Made by a program: the position numbers and the translations under genes. From NCBI GenBank assembly GCA_023382595.1, contig JAHDWB010000011.1, positions 1-64,000 on the forward strand: DNA of 64,000 bases. Direction: 5' to 3'. The stretch is from Anaerolineales bacterium (GTDB lineage Bacteria; Chloroflexota; Anaerolineae; Anaerolineales; Villigracilaceae). Below the pieces are notes generated by a model that was given only the letters and a program-made list of their open reading frames with translations, searched no databases and was not told the origin of the DNA. Shown in pieces: positions 19,301 through 26,408 of this stretch (its first letter is position 1; every line of letters starts with the position of its first letter).

Positions 19301-20217
19301 CGAGGAATAGTTATCAAAAGTTAAACGATAATTCAGGGGTCAGTCATACATTAGCTGATGTTGGCGAAATTTATCGCCTGCAAGGCAAGTATGCAGAGGC
19401 ACAGTCGTATTATGAAGAAAGCCTGAAGTTGGCTGAGAATATCTCAGATGAGCGTCTCCGTCAGAAAGCCCGCGCACATGCCCTCAAGGGTGCGGGAACG
19501 GTCGCCACCTGGCAGGGAGATTATGGGACCGCACGCAAACTGAATCAAGAAAGCCTTGCTTTGCGCCGGGAACTGGGAGATACACCCGGCGTTGCGACAC
19601 TCCTTAACAATCTTGGCATTATCGCCCGCTTCCAAAGAGACCTCGCCGCCGCCTGGCAGATGAACGAGGAAAGCCTGGTTCTATTCCGTAAAATGGGAGA
19701 TCGCTGGGCAGTCGGACAGCTGCTAAATAATCAGGCATGTGTTGCCAGCGACCAGATGGAATATGCCGAAGCGCGTCGGCTGCTTCACGAAAGCTTGATG
19801 ATCCGTCGGCAACTGGGCGATAAAGCCGGACTGGCTCTCTCTCTTAACACCCTGGCAGATGTCATGCTGGATGAGGGCGAGTTTGCGGATGTCCGCTCTG
19901 TTCTCGATGAAAGTTTAATGATCAGCCGCGAGTTGGGAGATAAGACAGCCATTGCTTACCTGCTTGAAGATTATGGCGGACTGGCGGCTGCAGAATCCAA
20001 ACCGGAACTGGCTTTGAAACTAGCTGGTTTTTCATCCGCCCTGCGCGATTCGATCGGCGCCCCACTTCCGCCATCCGAGCAGGCACGCGTTGAACGGATG
20101 ATCGCTCCCGCGCGCAAATCCCTGCCGGAATCAGCCGCGACATCAGCATGGAAAACCGGGCGATCCATGGAATTGGAACAGGCTATTGAGTTGGCGCTAC
20201 AGAAGATAGTCCATTAA
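16372..20217 (+). CDS. Class III nucleotide cyclase / AAA ATPase / TPR signalling protein
   Basis: The 1281-aa product begins with a class III cyclase homology domain. A-L-F-A-D-I-S-G-F-T (Asp34) and F-S-G-D-A-M would bind the catalytic metals. A second cyclase-like domain, around residues 255-420, keeps the fold markers (G-D-x-V-N-M-A-A-R-L-M) but lacks the first metal Asp, so it looks degenerate. An AAA-type ATPase follows, with Walker A A-G-M-G-K-S (Lys491) and Walker B-like L-L-L-V-L-E-D-C-H-W. From about residue 905 there are TPR repeats, including D-Y-G-T-A-R-K-L-N-Q-E-S and related units. The architecture is common in Chloroflexota and mycobacteria, probably sensing through TPRs and making cAMP. 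The gene starts 21 bases after the giant surface gene, so cotranscription is possible. Confidence 0.9.
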   Translation: MEALYAYIPTDRRFALAQDSDLPYETAGAALFADISGFTPLTEALVQALGPQRGAEELTRRLNQIYDALVAEIDNYRGSVIGFSGDAMTCWFDDQKQEYLQPHPETSTTLRATAAALAIQRTMQQFSQVDIPGAGTVSLAIKVVVTAGPAHRFLVGDPNIQLVDVLAGATLYRLSTGEHHAERGEVLLDQAAVTALGEQVNIVEWREDSESGESFAIVDGLNQHVETVPWPQLDVEALNNDRVMPWLLPPVYERLMSGMGEFLTELRPTAALFLRFAGIDYDNDPQAQSKLNEYVQAVQRVLTRYNSYMLQLMIGDKGSHFYVSFGAPLAHEDDAIRAMTAALELRDLQMDFITDVQIGISQGVTRTGACGGAYRRTYSAMGDAVNMAARLMQHAPLNQVLVNDNIYKAAADDFSWEELPPLNVKGKSQPIHVFRLVARQERQSIRLHEPKYALPMVGRAAELETIKQKLDEVLLGHGQILGVTAEAGMGKSRLVAEIVQLARDRDIFGYGGECQSYGTNTSYLAWRNIWRGFFNLDPTWSAVEQIGSLEQQLMEIDPALLPRLPLLGAVLNLQIADNELLKSFDAKLRKESLESLLVDCLRNRAASTPLLLVLEDCHWLDPLSHDLLEAIGKASMDIPVLLVIAYRPPQLERLQAPKVSTLPHFSEITLTNLPADEIEQLVSHKLSTLYGEQSQSPKALIEKISLRAEGNPFYIEELLNYLHDRNIDPQQPEALEQIDLPNSLHSLILSRIDQLTENQKTLLKVASVIGRLFRAAMLWGIYDQFGDQEQVRSDLDILSAMDLTPLDTPEPELAYLFKHILTQEVAYETLTFATRAKLHDQIGQYIEKTYQSEIDQYNDLLAHHFGHSENLLKKREYLLKAGEAAQSGYSNAAAITYYRNLLPILPEDQQTGVMLKLGQVLELVGEWQDAKDIYQKVETLAGRLNNASSQAQAQQALGWLLRKQGEYADAEKWLDRARNSYQKLNDNSGVSHTLADVGEIYRLQGKYAEAQSYYEESLKLAENISDERLRQKARAHALKGAGTVATWQGDYGTARKLNQESLALRRELGDTPGVATLLNNLGIIARFQRDLAAAWQMNEESLVLFRKMGDRWAVGQLLNNQACVASDQMEYAEARRLLHESLMIRRQLGDKAGLALSLNTLADVMLDEGEFADVRSVLDESLMISRELGDKTAIAYLLEDYGGLAAAESKPELALKLAGFSSALRDSIGAPLPPSEQARVERMIAPARKSLPESAATSAWKTGRSMELEQAIELALQKIVH

Positions 20218-20759
20218 GCGGTCCCATAAGTGCACCAGTAGATCCATAAAAAAAAACGACCGCTGCTCGTAATATCCCTGCTTACTTCCCCAACAATCCT
20301 CTTTGTGCAGCGACCGCGATGGCGGCGGCGCGTGGGAATCTCTCCCTAGAACTCAAACTGGCGGACGAACTGCCGATTCTCACCCTATACCGATGAACAG
20401 TGTGTCTATCTGGTTGCCCAGGAAGCATTAGTGTAACGCGCCATGCGCGTGCGACTCACGTCTGCGTGGAAACTCCGACCCATCTCAGACCAGCTGTTGC
20501 TCGATGTGGTGGACAGGTTTGCAAAACCTTACAATTAAGTTATTTTGTTCGACAAATACATGGCTCTCGTCTATACTTAAGCGAGAAGCCCCACAGGACT
20601 GGCATCCTGTGAGGCGAATGGACTACGCGATAGGGCGCGTAGCGGATAGGGAAATCATAGCACAATCCTACCGCCTGCGCAAATTCCATTGCGTGGGCGA
20701 TTGTTTTTTAGTACAGGGCATCTCATTGGTCATCATAATCGACTATCAAAGATCGTCGC
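20218..20759. other. Region without a recognisable intact gene
   Basis: I see no complete gene. A weak AGCGGTC/GACCGCT inverted repeat follows the cyclase stop. A short in-frame stretch around 20310-20396 (reading R-G-N-L-S-L-E-L-K-L-A-D-E-L) ends in TGA and could be a protein relic of unknown origin. A 7-bp stem with a 6-base loop lies at 20592-20611. The stretch borders restriction and IS relics and is probably decayed mobile DNA. Confidence 0.4.
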
Positions 20760-21511
20760 ATGGAACATGATTTTTTCAGCCAGCCCATTCTCCCCCCCTG
20801 TATGAGTATCCATCTCGTCACTGGGAGTTGGACAAGAATGGGCAGCCACCACAGCAGATCATTGAGCGTCGCCGCAGCGCGGAATTCATCACGCCCATCC
20901 CCAAGCCAAGGAAGCAGAAACGGTCCAAGAAACAAGGCGAACGACTTGCTTTGGTCATGGACGAAGGCAAGGGACTCTCGACCGCGGACCAGCAGTATGA
21001 TCCCACCGGCACGATCAACCTGGTCAGGGAGTATATCGATAAGCGGCGGATGATCCCCGACCCGAATGACTGGAAAGTGACGCCGGAGACGGCTCGTTTA
21101 CTTCAACATTGGCGACACTATCCGTTTACGAATGTCAGACCATTTTTCTGTCAGGTGGAGGCGGTGGAGACCCTGATCTGGCTGACAGAGGTGGCACCGA
21201 AAGACGGGAAGCGCGAACATGAACTGCTGGAGCGCTTATCCAGTTCAAGCAATAAAGCCAACCCCGGCTTGGAACGTATCGCCCTAAAAATGGCAGATGA
21301 CCTCAAGAACACCGGCAAGGGCAATCTCTTCGTTATCTTTGGCAAGCCGGATATCGAAAAGATCGACTTACCCAACGGACAGATCCAGATCAAGATCAAT
21401 AGTGTGGATGTCTTCGACCCGAGCAGTGGTGAGGTCCGCAGCGACAGTGCCGCAGGTATCGCTTGCTGGTTCATCGATACGGACTACAACGAGGAAAGTT
21501 TTCTTCGTCCG
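20760..21511 (+). pseudogene. Chimeric relic of a type III-like restriction system (Res N-terminus joined to Mod C-terminus)
   Basis: The first part matches my memory of BPTD_3080-type restriction subunits: F-F-S-Q-P-I-L, then Y-E-Y-P-S-R-H-W, V-T-P-E-T-A-R-L-L-Q-H-W, F-F-C-Q-V-E-A-V-E-T and A-N-P-G-L-E-R-I-A-L-K-M-A. The frame changes within a run of seven C residues near 20792-20798, so the N-terminus is frameshifted. Exactly where the Walker A motif should follow K-M-A, the frame switches to a sequence resembling the methyltransferase partner's C-terminus (G-N-L-F-V-I-F-G-K-P-D-I-E, then I-A-C-W-F-I-D-T-D-Y-N-E-E-S-F). The helicase and nuclease parts are missing. The IS3 relic follows directly. 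It is a deletion fusion and not functional as a restriction enzyme. Confidence 0.65.
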
Positions 21512-22053
21512 TGTCCGGTGTCAGAACTAGTGGGACAGGATGGTGGAAAAAATAAGGTGTAACTCCCGGTCAAAAATCTGATTAAATCAGGAAGACCAAG
21601 GAGTAGACCATGAACGAAGAAAATGTACCCGTGGAGTCCGTCGTACGGGAGATCCGCCGCAAGACCCGCAAGAAGTATAACGCGGAAGAAAAGATGCGGA
21701 TTGTGTTGGAAGGCCTGCGGGGCGAAACCAGCATCGCAGAACTATGCCGCCGTGAAGCAGACAGCCGCGAAGTAAACGAGATGCGCAGCGAGATCGAACA
21801 GCTCAAGCAGTTGGTGGCGGAGCTGTCGCTCAAGAATCGCGTACTCAAAAAAAAGCTTGCTGGGCAAGGACACAACATGGGAGGACTAGCGCCTGCCAGT
21901 ATGCGCCACAACCCGGCAGAAAAACGCGAGATCATCCATCTGGTGGAACATTCCAGCTTGCCAGTCAAGAAAACGCTGGCGGAGTTGGGTATTCCCAAAA
22001 GCACCTTCTATCGCTGGTATGGCAGGCATCAGGACTATTCAATGGAGCTGTGA
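21512..22053 (+). mobile_element. IS3-family insertion sequence remnant
   Basis: An end-like sequence starting TGTCCGGTGTCAGAAC interrupts the restriction relic. It is followed by a short transposase frame. Only a fragment of the element is left: most of orfB with its DDE residues is absent and no right end is recognisable. Confidence 0.55.
21610..22053 (+). pseudogene. Truncated IS3-family transposase (orfA with orfB start)
   Basis: The frame opens with R-R-K-T-R-K-K-Y-N-A-E-E-K-M-R-I-V-L-E-G and I-A-E-L-C-R-R-E, the helix-turn-helix of IS3 orfA. The expected segment after C-R-R-E (the Y-Y-R-W and L-A-G-D part) is missing. The frame continues with the leucine zipper (I-E-Q-L-K-Q-L-V-A-E-L-S) and runs into what is normally the start of orfB (E-K-R-E-I-I-H-L-V-E, F-Y-R-W-Y). 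It then stops after Y-S-M-E-L. Thus there is an internal in-frame deletion and a truncation before the integrase core. Transposition is not expected. Confidence 0.7.
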
Positions 22054-22085
22054 AGGAAGGACCCTATCGAAGGGTACTTCTCTAA

Positions 22086-22170
22086 TTAATCCAACTTTTG
22101 ATTGACTGATAAATCCATCTCTCTCTTGATGACATCCTGATAAAAGTATTCTACACTTCCTTCATCAAAA
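22086..22170 (+). repeat. 85-bp promoter-like block, copy A
   Basis: This block is about 91% identical (8 differences by eye) to the one at 24881-24965. Both end just before a ribosome-binding site, here that of the CPBP protease gene. It contains TTGATG and TATTCT hexamers 15 bases apart, and a TTCATCAAAA end. It is probably a duplicated promoter/operator, perhaps read by the response regulator encoded between the two copies. Confidence 0.75.
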
Positions 22171-22187
22171 TCTACATGGAGGTAGAA

Positions 22188-22889
22188 ATGAATACTACAA
22201 CTAATGAAAGAAGTACCGTTTGGCGAAGGATCGCAATTGTTACGCTTCTATTGCTGATGCTGGTCGGACCTAACTTCGGTCCGCTCCCACACCTGCTTCG
22301 TCAGAGTTTATCCCTGGAGGGTTCCGTTACTGGCGTTCTAATTTGGTTCTGTGTCGCCTTTATGATCATCCTTGCCGTAATTTTTAGGATGATTAAGAGC
22401 ACATCCATTGGCGAATTTCTTAAATCCCACGGACTAGGTGCACCTTCTGGAATCGGTGCGAACATTGCGGGACTAATACTGGGAATAGCATGGGCGCTTC
22501 TATTCCTATCCAGCACACTTCAATTTGATCCGGATGCCAACATAACTCAGATCAATGGCTTCCGCATTCTGACTGCATTATTAGCGGCGGGCGGCGCACT
22601 CCTGGAAGATTTAATTACACGCAGCTTCATGATGAATCAGTTGAATAAAATCGGCTCATCGAAATGGGTGCAGGTAATTGTCCCCGCCTTGATCTTTGCA
22701 CTTTATCACACGATCTGGGGCTTCAATGCCTTTTCATTTGTCTTTAGCGTGATCTATGGATTATTGCTGGGCGGATTGTTCTTATGGGGCAAGCGCAGCC
22801 TTACTCCAGTCATTCTTGGGCATAGTCTTGTTGTCCTCATTGCGGAACCCTTTGCAACAATGCTCATATTTCTGGCACCCGGTGCTTAG
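22188..22889 (+). CDS. CPBP-family intramembrane metalloprotease
   Basis: The 233-aa polytopic membrane protein has the three motifs of the CPBP (CAAX protease and bacteriocin-processing, Abi) family: L-L-E-D-L-I-T-R in place of E-E-x-x-x-R, F-A-L-Y-H, and G-H-S-L-V-V. The first motif has Asp for the second Glu, a variation that should be checked for catalytic effect. I chose the second ATG because GGAGGT lies 4 bases before it, and the first ATG (22176) overlaps that box. The gene sits behind promoter block A and immediately before a two-component system, so the two are probably regulated together. Its substrate is unknown. Confidence 0.85.
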   Translation: MNTTTNERSTVWRRIAIVTLLLLMLVGPNFGPLPHLLRQSLSLEGSVTGVLIWFCVAFMIILAVIFRMIKSTSIGEFLKSHGLGAPSGIGANIAGLILGIAWALLFLSSTLQFDPDANITQINGFRILTALLAAGGALLEDLITRSFMMNQLNKIGSSKWVQVIVPALIFALYHTIWGFNAFSFVFSVIYGLLLGGLFLWGKRSLTPVILGHSLVVLIAEPFATMLIFLAPGA

Positions 22890-22908
22890 AAGTAAGTTCA
22901 AACCATTA

Positions 22909-22960
22909 CCTTGCGATATTCTGGGCACAAAAAACACAGCCAGATATCGCAAGGTATAAT
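22909..22960 (+). promoter_or_regulatory. Inverted repeat abutting a -10 box before the histidine kinase
   Basis: CCTTGCGATAT and its exact complement flank a 24-base spacer. The right arm touches TATAAT (22955-22960), which lies only 6 bases before the kinase ATG. It could be an operator or the upstream gene's terminator; the abutment to the -10 favours an operator. Confidence 0.55.
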
Positions 22961-22966
22961 GCCATC

Positions 22967-24160
22967 ATGACGAAAATACAAAAAAGCAAAACCCCCGAGG
23001 TATGGGAACAATGGGATTGGGTATGGCACTTTTCAGCCTACAGTTTTCTTATCTTGAACATCATATTTGTATACAACCGTGAACCTAAAATCATAAACTT
23101 TTCGTTCTTTCTTATTCTTTCTGCGGCATTGGGCATATGGTACATCCCATTTATAACCATTTCAAATTTGCGCATTTGGGATAATCCTAAACGCGGCGCA
23201 CTTTATCTGGTACCAGGATGGGTAATCTGGGGTGGTTTGCTCTCACTCGCCGCCGATTCGCTTTTGTTGATAGGGATATTCTTTCCATTAATTTTTAGCC
23301 GATTCCCCATTCGGTGGTCAATTGGAATAACTGTTTTTCAGACTTTAGGTCTTTATGTTCTATATATCATGTTATATCCAACTGAGCATTGGTTCGCAAT
23401 CCTATTGATCATCCTAGGTATGCTGATCATCTCGACGATCATTGGCGCCTTTATTTCATCCATCTTAATACAGAGTACAAAACGCCAACGTCTTATTGAT
23501 GAATTAACCCGGTCCCGGGCAGATTTGATGAGGGTTGAACGGGAAGCGGGTCGGCTGACTGAACGGCAACGCATCGCCCGTGACATTCACGACACGCTTG
23601 CCCAACATTTCACGTCCATTATCATGCATCTCTCTGCGGCAAAGCACAGCAACCCGGGAGCAGTCCAATCAGAAGTTCAACAAGCCGAAGATGCTGCACG
23701 GGAAGGGCTTGACGAGATTCGCAGGATCGTTTGGGACATGCAACCGGAACAATTTGAAAACGCTTCTCTTATCGAGGCTGTTGAAGAATTAGCGGCACGT
23801 TGGTCTGCAGAAAATAATATACAGGTAAAGATGAAAGTGACGGGTAATCCGCGCTCTCTCACATCATCTACCGAAACGGCACTACTCCGCATTTCACAGG
23901 AAGCCATGCAGAATATAAATAAACATGCTCAAGCTAAAAACGTCAATATCACCTTTTCGTTTATGGAAGATATTTTTGTGATGGATATTGCCGATGATGG
24001 ACTGGGGTTTGACCCTTCAAAAATCAAGAATGGTTTCGGCATGAGAACAATGCGAGACAGAGCAGAAGAATTGAATGGAACACTAAACATAGAAAGTGAG
24101 CGAGGAACAGGAACAGCAATTGCTGTTTCTATTCCTGTTTCAGAAGAAAATGACGATTAA
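22967..24160 (+). CDS. Sensor histidine kinase, NarL/DesK type
   Basis: The 397-aa kinase has four or five hydrophobic segments in residues 20-165, with little extracytoplasmic sequence, so it probably senses within the membrane. The phospho-acceptor motif is R-I-A-R-D-I-H-D-T-L-A-Q-H (HisKA_3). The C-terminal ATPase domain shows N-I-N-K-H-A-Q-A (N box), D-D-G-L-G-F-D-P (G1) and G-F-G-M-R-T-M-R-D-R-A (G2). It should phosphorylate the response regulator encoded by the next gene, whose ATG overlaps this stop by 11 bases. The -10 box is 6 bases from the start codon, suggesting a leaderless mRNA. Neighbouring CPBP protease and ABC-2 exporter genes fit a cell-envelope stress or peptide-sensing system. 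Confidence 0.93.
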   Translation: MTKIQKSKTPEVWEQWDWVWHFSAYSFLILNIIFVYNREPKIINFSFFLILSAALGIWYIPFITISNLRIWDNPKRGALYLVPGWVIWGGLLSLAADSLLLIGIFFPLIFSRFPIRWSIGITVFQTLGLYVLYIMLYPTEHWFAILLIILGMLIISTIIGAFISSILIQSTKRQRLIDELTRSRADLMRVEREAGRLTERQRIARDIHDTLAQHFTSIIMHLSAAKHSNPGAVQSEVQQAEDAAREGLDEIRRIVWDMQPEQFENASLIEAVEELAARWSAENNIQVKMKVTGNPRSLTSSTETALLRISQEAMQNINKHAQAKNVNITFSFMEDIFVMDIADDGLGFDPSKIKNGFGMRTMRDRAEELNGTLNIESERGTGTAIAVSIPVSEENDD

Positions 24161-24779
24161 CATAATAATTACTGATGACCACCCTGTTGTCCGCAGTGGG
24201 TTGCGAGCTTTATTATCATCACAACCGGATTTTGATATAGTCGCTGATGCCGAAAACGGCGAAGAGGCTGCCAAGCTGGCAATCTCTCTCGTCCCAGATT
24301 TAATTCTCATGGACCTGCAAATGCCCAATTTAGACGGACTGGGGGCGATAAAACTTATTCGAGACAAGTTGCCAAAGGCAAATATTTTAGTACTTACTAC
24401 TTATGAAACAGATGCAGATATATTGCCGGCACTCGAAGCTGGAGCAATTGGTTATTTACTAAAAGACACTCCCCCTGAACAACTATTTCAAGCGATTCGC
24501 AATGCAGCAAGGGGCGAGATGTCGCTAGCGCCGCGTGTGGCAGAAAGAGTAACGCGGCGTTTGACAAATTCTTCTAAAAATATATTGAGCAGCCGTGAAA
24601 TAGAAGTGTTGGAGCTTGCATCGCAAGGCAATTCTAATAAGGCAATAGCAAAGATATTGTTCATTACCGAGGCAACTGTTAAATCTCATTTCGTCCATAT
24701 CTTTTCCAAATTGGGAGTAACTGATCGCACATCAGCAGTAACCGAGGCAGTAAAAAAGAAGGTCATTCAAATTAAATAG
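24150..24779 (+). CDS. Response regulator, NarL/LuxR family
   Basis: This 209-aa DNA-binding regulator has a receiver domain with acidic pocket D9-D10 and phospho-acceptor Asp55 (L-I-L-M-D-L-Q-M-P). The Thr and Lys switch residues lie in L-V-L-T-T-Y and L-L-K-D. The C-terminal LuxR helix-turn-helix reads L-S-S-R-E-I-E-V-L-E-L-A-S-Q-G-N-S-N-K-A-I, with T-V-K-S-H. I start it at the ATG that gives M-T-I-N-I-I-I-T-D-D; the frame continues upstream but only as overlap with the kinase. It is the partner of the preceding kinase. Its binding site is not known, but the 85-bp block found on both sides of the pair is the obvious candidate. Confidence 0.93.
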   Translation: MTINIIITDDHPVVRSGLRALLSSQPDFDIVADAENGEEAAKLAISLVPDLILMDLQMPNLDGLGAIKLIRDKLPKANILVLTTYETDADILPALEAGAIGYLLKDTPPEQLFQAIRNAARGEMSLAPRVAERVTRRLTNSSKNILSSREIEVLELASQGNSNKAIAKILFITEATVKSHFVHIFSKLGVTDRTSAVTEAVKKKVIQIK

Positions 24780-24880
24780 TTTTGTGAAATCCACACTCTT
24801 TACAGGGAGGTGGAAACTTAATATGTTTTCATGCGTAAATTTCAACTTGAACGAGAACTGCATACAATATTATGACCTTC

Positions 24881-24965
24881 TCAATCCAACTTTTGATTGA
24901 TTGAGAAATCCATCTGTCTCTTGATGACATCCCGGTAAAGGTATTCTACAATTCCTTCATCAAAA
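24881..24965 (+). repeat. 85-bp promoter-like block, copy B
   Basis: This copy lies just before the AAGGAG ribosome-binding site of the LiaF-like membrane protein gene. It matches copy A at 22086-22170 with about 8 differences, mostly transitions. See copy A for the hexamers. Confidence 0.75.
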
Positions 24966-24977
24966 AGGAGAGACAAA

Positions 24978-25343
24978 ATGGAAGAAAACAAATCTATCAG
25001 CGGCAACACAAGTTTTTGGATTGGACTGGTATTAATCGTTGCGGGGGCAATGATCCTGCTCAATCAACTTAACGTCCTGCCTTTCGTATTGAATTGGTGG
25101 GCACTCCTGATCCTTTTCCCCGCCTTCGGCGCACTTATCAGCGCATACAACCGCTACCGTTCTACAAATGATTTATTTGAAATGGGTACGATGGTACCCG
25201 CATTGGTCGGTCTGTTCATGCTTCTGATGTTCGTGAGCCTGCTGTTTGGCAATGCGATCGATCTCAACCTGAGGACGTACTGGCCCATCATCCTCATTGT
25301 CCTTGGCTTGGGTTTGATCCTGGGCCGCTTGCGAAGATCGTAA
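24978..25343 (+). CDS. Small LiaF-like/DUF5668-type membrane protein
   Basis: The 121-aa protein is almost entirely four hydrophobic segments: I-G-L-V-L-I-V-A-G-A-M-I-L-L-N, W-W-A-L-L-I-L-F-P-A-F-G, M-V-P-A-L-V-G-L-F-M-L-L, and Y-W-P-I-I-L-I-V-L-G-L-G-L-I-L-G. The W-P-I-I-L-I-x-L-G pattern recurs in LiaF-like and DUF5668-type proteins that accompany envelope-stress two-component systems. A good AAGGAGAG lies before the ATG. It is the first gene after promoter block B and precedes the ABC-2 exporter by 24 bases, so it is probably the operon's first member. A membrane sensor or modulator role is inference. Confidence 0.75.
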   Translation: MEENKSISGNTSFWIGLVLIVAGAMILLNQLNVLPFVLNWWALLILFPAFGALISAYNRYRSTNDLFEMGTMVPALVGLFMLLMFVSLLFGNAIDLNLRTYWPIILIVLGLGLILGRLRRS

Positions 25344-25367
25344 GCACAGATGTTGCAGGAGCAAGTT

Positions 25368-26312
25368 ATGGAATCCATTCTCGAGGTAAAAGACCTCCAA
25401 AAGAATTATGGTGATTTTGCCGCCGTCAAAGGCATCACCTTTAATATCAAAGAGGGCGAGATCTTCAGCCTGCTCGGTCCGAACGGAGCAGGCAAGACCA
25501 CCACCATCTCGATGTTGTCGACCCTATACACACCCACCGCAGGCGATGCGTCCATTGGCGGTCATTCCATCTCGAAGGAGCCGATGGCTGTCAAACAAGT
25601 CATTGGCGTTGTGCCGCAGGAACTCGCCCTCTACGAAGACTTGACCGCGCGCGAAAATCTCATCTTCTGGGGGCAGATGTACGGGTTGAGCGGCAAGTCC
25701 CTCAACAGCCGCGTGGATGAAGTGTTGGAGCAGATCGGTTTGGTGGATAAAGCCAAAAACCAGGTCAAAACCTATTCGGGAGGCATGAAGCGACGCGTCA
25801 ACATTGGCGTGGGGCTGCTCCACAAGCCGCGCCTGCTATTCATGGACGAACCCACCGTCGGCATCGATCCGCAATCACGCCGCGCGATCCTGGATACGGT
25901 CAAAGACCTGAACAAGCAGGGCATGACCGTCCTTTATACGACGCACTATATGGAAGAAGCCGAGGAACTCTCGGACCGCGTTGGCATCATCGATCATGGT
26001 GAACTGATCGCGCTCGGCACACAGGATGAACTGACCAAACAGGTCGGGCAAACCGATACGCTCATTTTGCACATCAACGAAAATGAAGACACCGAAGCGT
26101 TGGCTGAATCGCTCAAAAGCTTGGACGGCGTGCTCGAAGCCATTGCAGTCGATCACGAGGTCTCGATCATTACACCAGCAGCAGAAGATGTTCTCGCATC
26201 GGTTGTCAGCAAAGCCAATGAGCGCGGCATCAAGATCCGTTCCATTGATATCCGCGAGCCGAATCTCGAAGCGGTTTTTTTGCATCTTACTGGTAGAGCG
26301 TTGCGTGACTAA
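25368..26312 (+). CDS. ABC-2 type exporter ATP-binding protein
   Basis: The 314-aa ATPase has Walker A G-P-N-G-A-G-K-T-T, Q loop V-V-P-Q-E-L-A-L-Y, signature Y-S-G-G-M-K-R-R, Walker B L-L-F-M-D-E-P-T and switch His in T-T-H-Y-M-E-E-A-E. An extra C-terminal domain of about 80 residues is typical of drug-export (DrrA-like) ATPases. I chose the ATG giving M-E-S-I-L-E-V since CAGGAG precedes it at proper spacing; another ATG lies 18 bases upstream. It should drive the two ABC-2 permeases encoded downstream, exporting a drug, peptide or lipid. Regulation by the adjacent NarL-type system is likely. Confidence 0.93.
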   Translation: MESILEVKDLQKNYGDFAAVKGITFNIKEGEIFSLLGPNGAGKTTTISMLSTLYTPTAGDASIGGHSISKEPMAVKQVIGVVPQELALYEDLTARENLIFWGQMYGLSGKSLNSRVDEVLEQIGLVDKAKNQVKTYSGGMKRRVNIGVGLLHKPRLLFMDEPTVGIDPQSRRAILDTVKDLNKQGMTVLYTTHYMEEAEELSDRVGIIDHGELIALGTQDELTKQVGQTDTLILHINENEDTEALAESLKSLDGVLEAIAVDHEVSIITPAAEDVLASVVSKANERGIKIRSIDIREPNLEAVFLHLTGRALRD

Positions 26313-26316
26313 CATC

Positions 26317-26396
26317 CATGTCGTTGCGAGCCATCGGAAAGCAATCTCCTCATTGAATATACGATTGCTTCACAACATGTGCTCGCAATGACATAT
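26317..26396. repeat. Dispersed palindromic repeat (TGTCGTTGCGAG type), copy 1
   Basis: The outer arms are TGTCGTTGCGAG and CTCGCAATGACA; the inner arms are AAGCAATC and GATTGCTT. A second copy lies at 47701-47790 between gpmA and mutS. It fills the space between the ATPase and permease genes. Confidence 0.8.
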
Positions 26397-26408
26397 GAAA
26401 GTTAAATT

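Noticed and set aside
20592-20611. Short stem-loop considered as part of a tRNA or small RNA
   Set aside because: There are no further tRNA arms, no CCA end and no promoter that I can defend.
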